44,112 bases of DNA from Lachnospiraceae bacterium (GTDB lineage Bacteria > Bacillota > Clostridia > Lachnospirales > Lachnospiraceae): assembly GCA_022776445.1 (NCBI GenBank), contig JALFHZ010000199.1:1-44112 (forward strand), read 5' to 3'. A program made the translations under genes and the position numbers. The notes under the pieces were generated by a model, which saw only the letters and a list, made by a program, of their open reading frames with translations, was not told the origin of the DNA and did no database searches. This document shows, piece by piece, positions 41,101 to 44,112 of this stretch (position 1 is its first letter; each line of letters starts with the position of its first letter).

Positions 41101-43222
41101 AACAGATAAGTATCAGGTACAATACAATCATTATGATACGGACAAATTAAAATTTACTTATTCGTTTGTAGCAAAGTACGGCGAGAATATTACTCCGGTT
41201 TGGCCTCAAATTGGATGGGTGAGCAATAATAGTAAGGATAATCGTACATTTTTTACATGGCGTTGTCCAGATGAGCATATTCAGTCTTCCAATATGTTTA
41301 CATTAGAGTCATCGCTGTTTGCAACAACAAGAGATGATGGAGTAAAGATTGAAAACGGTATTCTGGTTGGCAGTGGAAAACTAACAGCGGAAGCAACAGA
41401 TGTGTCAGTTGACTGGCTGATTTATGCAAGAACGACATTATCTGGAGAAACAGCAGATTTTAAATATAATAATACATATTATACAATTTATGCAGAGGCT
41501 TGCCAAAAAGCATATTCAAGTAGCGGATATAAATATAAAAGTTTAGATGGATGTTTGGCAGTGACTGGAAAGCCGCAATGGAGAGAAACATACGGGAATC
41601 TTGGAAATTCAACATCTTTAAAAGCTAGTAATGTAACAGTTTATACTGCACAAACTTCAAAAACAATAAAAAGCATTTTTAATGATGTTTTTGGAGCAAG
41701 TAATATAGGTTCCAATGATCGCTGTCAGATACTTCTTTACAACCGAAATAGTTTAAGCCTATCTTTGCATGTATATGATGATGTATATGGTGAGAATACA
41801 AAGAAAGATACGTATTATTATGGTGATTTGATATACAACGATAATACTGATTTGCTTAAGACGGTTGAGTCCGGGATGAAAAAAGAAGGTCATATTTTTG
41901 CGGGTTGGTATACGGATCCAAACTATATTGATGGTACGCTGTATGTACCAGATGAAAATTCCAGAATTAACAGCAATATGGAACTATATGCTAAGTGGGA
42001 GCCGGATCAGTTTAAAGCGGAGTATTATCTTTATGTAGATGATGCATTACCATATCGAACACAAGGTTTTGCGGAAGGAGGAAAGTTAGAAGATTTCACC
42101 GTTCCTGTAGGAGTACAGGACAGTTTCAAGGGCTGGTATTGGTATCAGGATGGAAAGCTTCAACCGTTTGATTTCACATCTGCGGTGGGAGCAAATCATG
42201 TGGATAAGGATGGTGTGATTAAACTGTACGGTGTTTGGGAAGGTGATAAGGGAAAGGTTTGTTATTTGCCTGGTATTGGTGGAGATAATAACACACAGAC
42301 AGTTTATGACAATAGAGATTTTGCCGTGAATGACGCAAGCGTACAACTACCTGATCCTAAGGATGTTTGGAAAAATGGATCTGTTCCATCGGATCCGAGT
42401 CTTTCCTTTGTTGGTTGGAAAGCACCCAACGGTGCAATTTACCAGCCGGGAAGATATGTGCTGGTTACCCGTATCCTGATGCAGTTTGAAGCCCAATGGT
42501 CCAAAGATGCTGTTACGTTGATTTATGATGGCAATGAAGGTAGTGGTCAACGGGTAACAGAGCAATGGGAAAGAAATAGTAATGTTGATATCTGGGATAA
42601 CATGGATGCGAATACCCCGCATTTCGTCCGTGATGGTTATGAACTAGTCGGATGGGATGAGGACAAAGATGCGGTTGAGCCAACATATGCATTGGGTGAA
42701 GGTAGCATTGCACTAACAAAAGATACCACCACGTTATATGCGATTTGGAAGAAACAGACGGTTGATGTGGTGATTACCAAACAAGTTACCGGCATTCTGG
42801 GTGATCGAAGCAAGGCATTCTCGTTTATTGTGACTTGTGACAGCGCTATGGAAGCAGATGCGGCTAATTATACACTTACGGAAGAAGGAAAGAAAGCGGA
42901 ATTTTCACTTGGTCATGGAAACAATATAACACTAAAAGGGATCAGGATCGGTTCGACACTGACTATTGCAGAATCGAATATAGAAGGTTACACAATGACA
43001 TTAAGTAGCGATGATGTAACATTTGACAAAGATAGCTGCACGATACCGGAGCATATTACCGATCAGATCCATATTACAGTGACCAATGATAAGACAGGAA
43101 ATGTGGATGCCGGTGTTCTTCTTGATTCCTTACCATATGCTCTGATTCTTGGCGCAGTAGCAGCAGGCATTGCATTCTATGTCATCCGTAAACGGAAAGA
43201 AGATGAAAACGATCTTGATTAA
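38174..43222 (+). CDS. Giant cell-surface protein: InlB-type repeats and C-terminal pilin-like domain
   Basis: The 1682-residue secreted protein has a signal peptide with hydrophobic core YCAIALCASLIAGNIG (about residues 29-44), cleaved near AVA-AD (about 50). A short folded N-domain is followed by a Gly/Ser-rich linker (about 215-248) and a highly acidic Glu/Asp linker (about 256-353). Residues about 596-1530 contain roughly seven InlB B-type/Listeria-Bacteroides repeats ending in G-W-Y/S...L-Y-A-x-W (FGGWYSDEEL, FRGWSTSNTEYAEF, FAGWYTDPNYIDG, LVGWDEDKDA), interrupted by an unfamiliar central part (about 835-1200). Residues about 1531-1640 (VVITKQVTGILGDRSKAFSF to IHITVTNDKTG) resemble FctA/Spy0128-type pilin domains that form Lys-Asn isopeptide bonds. 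A membrane helix and RKRKE tail close it; no LPxTG is seen. ATG 38174 has GAGGGAGG upstream; ATG 38108 is less likely. Confidence 0.85.
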   Translation: MSMENLKTGKRGSKASQLARFLHREGKKYCAIALCASLIAGNIGNMAVAADDGRSNDYEFELDRVSLYEALQEAVLTDQTVDRSFEFVGEAADTYDSLMEANGTLYELTPEIKDNDGALNLRIFARLDGEIELDSAYEIDGSEEMIFLLTNTSDVEKTAVIHVDDKGTEEIKVAPRSAVQSDDQANPYKSAAEITGSPGAVGDITTNSGEGIVISGGSGSSSSGGSSSSGGSGGGGNTGGGKGGFSGVADVVVIETEKGTEAKEVSQEQESDEGSEKAEEDEKTQENDHTQKTETEDAPKEENKADEDVIDSSDAEITIDTDTDTNQGQEEVREDTEVSVDEPEQEAADHSPVAAISWHETSRVAATPSNTDKATPSDATDSNADPNALDGMVYEVVGLEKDTAVAFVTTAGDLAMDEETFFEWAASSKTMKHYNAELENITVTVNARSGDLPEDAELFVTELKEDDADTAEQFQTAKNALDAKGVEYDGMMALDIRFMDSEENEIEPKHGVQVSIQMHQEAMSGQADPDSLVVHHLDESNTEVSLENVAGEANGETALTGTVEVNEGTAIAEFCIDSFSTFAISWRAAALAVSYTSYKVTFDIGSEAAAAGVEVPEAVMTSTETSCVDSLPTPVWNDANGTSIKSFGGWYSDEELDTEFDTDTMVSQDITVYAKWVEVTDSSYHVNFYSQDGGTVLLTVAVEAGRTVSSAKAQLLEKKIFKGWSTVKQGDQPVTELVAFDFTETISEVITDGSYTLNLYAWYGDEVSVSFISNGGIAVPTKYIAAGETVAKPITTREGYTFRGWSTSNTEYAEFDFTTVIYTDRTLYAFWNANYVPVTLVYMNENADDDGYTPAGISQTVYAPSGSYVSVVKSTITNKGQTHALKYSETPDGELTGTVYNSVNSTGAANIPDISQTYYQYHTASNKRQVMPDGSTVMLVYYNRARITLTFRYETTGSRNDSYPNGDRASLSGYSETDKYQVQYNHYDTDKLKFTYSFVAKYGENITPVWPQIGWVSNNSKDNRTFFTWRCPDEHIQSSNMFTLESSLFATTRDDGVKIENGILVGSGKLTAEATDVSVDWLIYARTTLSGETADFKYNNTYYTIYAEACQKAYSSSGYKYKSLDGCLAVTGKPQWRETYGNLGNSTSLKASNVTVYTAQTSKTIKSIFNDVFGASNIGSNDRCQILLYNRNSLSLSLHVYDDVYGENTKKDTYYYGDLIYNDNTDLLKTVESGMKKEGHIFAGWYTDPNYIDGTLYVPDENSRINSNMELYAKWEPDQFKAEYYLYVDDALPYRTQGFAEGGKLEDFTVPVGVQDSFKGWYWYQDGKLQPFDFTSAVGANHVDKDGVIKLYGVWEGDKGKVCYLPGIGGDNNTQTVYDNRDFAVNDASVQLPDPKDVWKNGSVPSDPSLSFVGWKAPNGAIYQPGRYVLVTRILMQFEAQWSKDAVTLIYDGNEGSGQRVTEQWERNSNVDIWDNMDANTPHFVRDGYELVGWDEDKDAVEPTYALGEGSIALTKDTTTLYAIWKKQTVDVVITKQVTGILGDRSKAFSFIVTCDSAMEADAANYTLTEEGKKAEFSLGHGNNITLKGIRIGSTLTIAESNIEGYTMTLSSDDVTFDKDSCTIPEHITDQIHITVTNDKTGNVDAGVLLDSLPYALILGAVAAGIAFYVIRKRKEDENDLD

Positions 43223-43236
43223 CGGAGGACATGAGG

Positions 43237-43512
43237 ATGGGAAAAGAAAAAGCTCAAAATCAGTCTCTTCCCAGTACGGAAAAAGCACCAATCAATTCTG
43301 AACAACAGAAAATCGTCGAATGGCTGAAGAAAGTCCGCTTTCGAAAACAGCTGTTTGGCGGTGTCAGCGAAGCAGATGTCTGGAAGAAGATTGATGAGTT
43401 AAATAAGCTGTATGATGCTGCGTTAACTGCGGAGAGAATCCGGTACGAAACATTATTGGCTGAAAACAAGACAGGGATTCTCTCGCCGGAAGAGAGGCAG
43501 GGTGATGGGTAA
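43237..43512 (+). CDS. Small uncharacterised helical protein next to the signal-peptidase-like gene
   Basis: This 91-residue protein has no signal peptide or membrane segment. The core FRKQLFGGVSEADVWKKIDE, followed by LNKLYDAALTAERIRYETLL, looks like a short loop and a long charged helix that could form a coiled coil; the G-G-V-x-E-x-D-V-W pattern recalls the G-Y-x-x-x-x-V motif of DivIVA-like N-termini. Residues 1-25 are polar and probably disordered. ATG 43237 lies eight bases after GGAGG; ATG 43231 would be too close. It begins 14 bases after the surface protein stop and overlaps the next gene by eight bases, so the three are co-expressed. Function unknown. Confidence 0.75.
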   Translation: MGKEKAQNQSLPSTEKAPINSEQQKIVEWLKKVRFRKQLFGGVSEADVWKKIDELNKLYDAALTAERIRYETLLAENKTGILSPEERQGDG

Positions 43513-44053
43513 GCAGAAGAAAGAAAAAACAGCTACGGAAGTGATCAGAGCACGAAGAATCGCACTGAATACGAAACAGGAATATATTCAATTATTTACA
43601 CGTATTGTGGTGCTGGCGCTTGCGGGATACCTGATTTTCACTCAGGTATTTCTGATTACGCAGAATAAGGGGCAGGATATGTTTCCTGCGATGAAAGACG
43701 GAGACCTGATTGTTGCGTTCCGGATGCAGAAGGAATATGCAAAGAACGATGTTGTGGTTTATACCGTCGATGGTAAGCAGAAGGTGGGACGGATCGCTGC
43801 CAGGGAAACGGATGTGGTGACAATAGATGAAAGCGGAAAGCTTTTAGTCAACGGAACCGTGCAGTCAGGAGAAATCCTGTATCCGACTTATCAGAAAGGC
43901 GAACTGGAGTATCCGTATAAGGTACCGGAAAACCATGTATTCATACTGGGAGATTACCGGACGAACGCGGAAGACAGCCGGGATTATGGGCCGGTTCCGA
44001 TGAACCAGGTGAAGGGAAAAGTGATCACCATTCTGCGAAGACGGGGCTTGTAG
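43505..44053 (+). CDS. Signal peptidase I-like protein lacking both catalytic residues (SipA-like)
   Basis: The 182-residue protein has one N-terminal membrane helix (about residues 31-52) and the S26 peptidase fold. GQDMFPAMKDGDLIVAFR (about 56-73) corresponds to the family's G-x-S-M-x-P-T box, with Asp58 in place of the nucleophilic serine. KVGRIAARETDVV (about 93-105) aligns with the K-R-I-I-G-L-P-G-D-x-V box so that Gly95 takes the place of the catalytic lysine. The last motif GDYRTNAEDSRDYGPVP is kept. Streptococcal SipA, required for pilus polymerisation, is known to have the same Asp and Gly replacements and is not an active signal peptidase. It lies directly after a pilin-domain surface protein. 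ATG 43505 is preferred over GTG 43502 (GAGAGG upstream). Confidence 0.85.
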   Translation: MGKQKKEKTATEVIRARRIALNTKQEYIQLFTRIVVLALAGYLIFTQVFLITQNKGQDMFPAMKDGDLIVAFRMQKEYAKNDVVVYTVDGKQKVGRIAARETDVVTIDESGKLLVNGTVQSGEILYPTYQKGELEYPYKVPENHVFILGDYRTNAEDSRDYGPVPMNQVKGKVITILRRRGL

Positions 44054-44112
44054 AGCCCAGGTAATCTGAATAACTTGCCTGAGGGTGGTTAGAAAATAGA
44101 AAATAAAAAGCC
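44054..44112 (+). other. Right-edge intergenic tail with a small hairpin
   Basis: CAGGTAA (44058-44064) pairs with TTGCCTG (44075-44081) with one G-U pair and a ten-base loop. No T-run follows, so it is not a clear terminator, and the operon may continue past the window. Confidence 0.3.

Noticed and set aside
43120-43200. L-P-Y-A-L near the C-terminus of the giant surface protein as a sortase signal
   Set aside because: It lacks the Thr-Gly of LPxTG and of known class B or C signals, and runs directly into the membrane helix; kept only as a possibility in the findings.

Overview
The window looks like chromosomal DNA of a gut Lachnospiraceae (Clostridia, Bacillota). This rests on GC-balanced genes with strong AGGAGG-type ribosome binding sites, a DUF1292 protein, choline-binding-type cell wall repeats, the leuB-ilvD-ilvB-serC-serA-DUF1015 gene order, SARP-type regulators and a Gram-positive surface protein locus. 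The genus cannot be fixed from the sequence alone. I saw no rRNA, tRNA, CRISPR array, insertion sequence or phage gene.

Region 1 (1-8644, + strand) is the 3' part of a surface polysaccharide locus. It holds the tail of a PLP aminotransferase, a LicC-like cytidylyltransferase, a Wzx-like flippase, two family 2 glycosyltransferases, DUF2304 and DUF2142 membrane proteins, RfbC (dTDP-rhamnose epimerase) behind its own sigma-A promoter, an ABC-2 polysaccharide permease with no ATPase next to it, and a membrane acyltransferase. Region 2 (8650-18137) is mostly housekeeping: HAD phosphatase, MATE transporter, M18 aminopeptidase, GltX, an Fe-S aldo/keto reductase, a UvrD-type helicase, CobO, DUF1292 and a small secreted protein made only of cell-wall-binding repeats.

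Region 3 (18163-23541) is a compact, self-contained cluster. A TetR repressor is transcribed divergently from SCP2, alpha/beta hydrolase, an HxxxD acyltransferase related to condensation domains, an acyl carrier protein and an AMP-dependent acyl ligase. A perfect 17-bp palindrome lies just downstream of the cluster promoter, and a strong terminator closes the cluster. It has the parts for activating an acyl chain, loading it on a carrier and transferring it to an acceptor, but no ketosynthase or NRPS adenylation module. I consider it one of two candidates here for an undescribed system.

Region 4 (23664-33749) is an amino acid supply operon: leuB, ilvD, ilvB, serC, serA, DUF1015, a wreck of an iron-containing alcohol dehydrogenase gene, and an aldehyde dehydrogenase. 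A subtilisin-like protease without a signal peptide lies convergent to it (33775-34752, - strand). A possible small RNA with its own promoter and terminator follows, then aroE.

Region 5 (35988-44112) is the start of a surface-fibre locus. It contains a protein with an internal duplication, a SARP/BTAD regulator with a degenerate GGDEF-like tail, three TGATAR repeats at exact 12-bp steps, a 1682-residue surface protein with InlB-type repeats and a C-terminal pilin-like domain, a small helical protein, and a signal-peptidase-like protein. In that last protein both catalytic residues appear replaced (Ser to Asp, Lys to Gly), the same pair of changes known in the streptococcal pilus factor SipA. 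The locus probably continues beyond the window with pilins and a sortase. This is the second candidate system.
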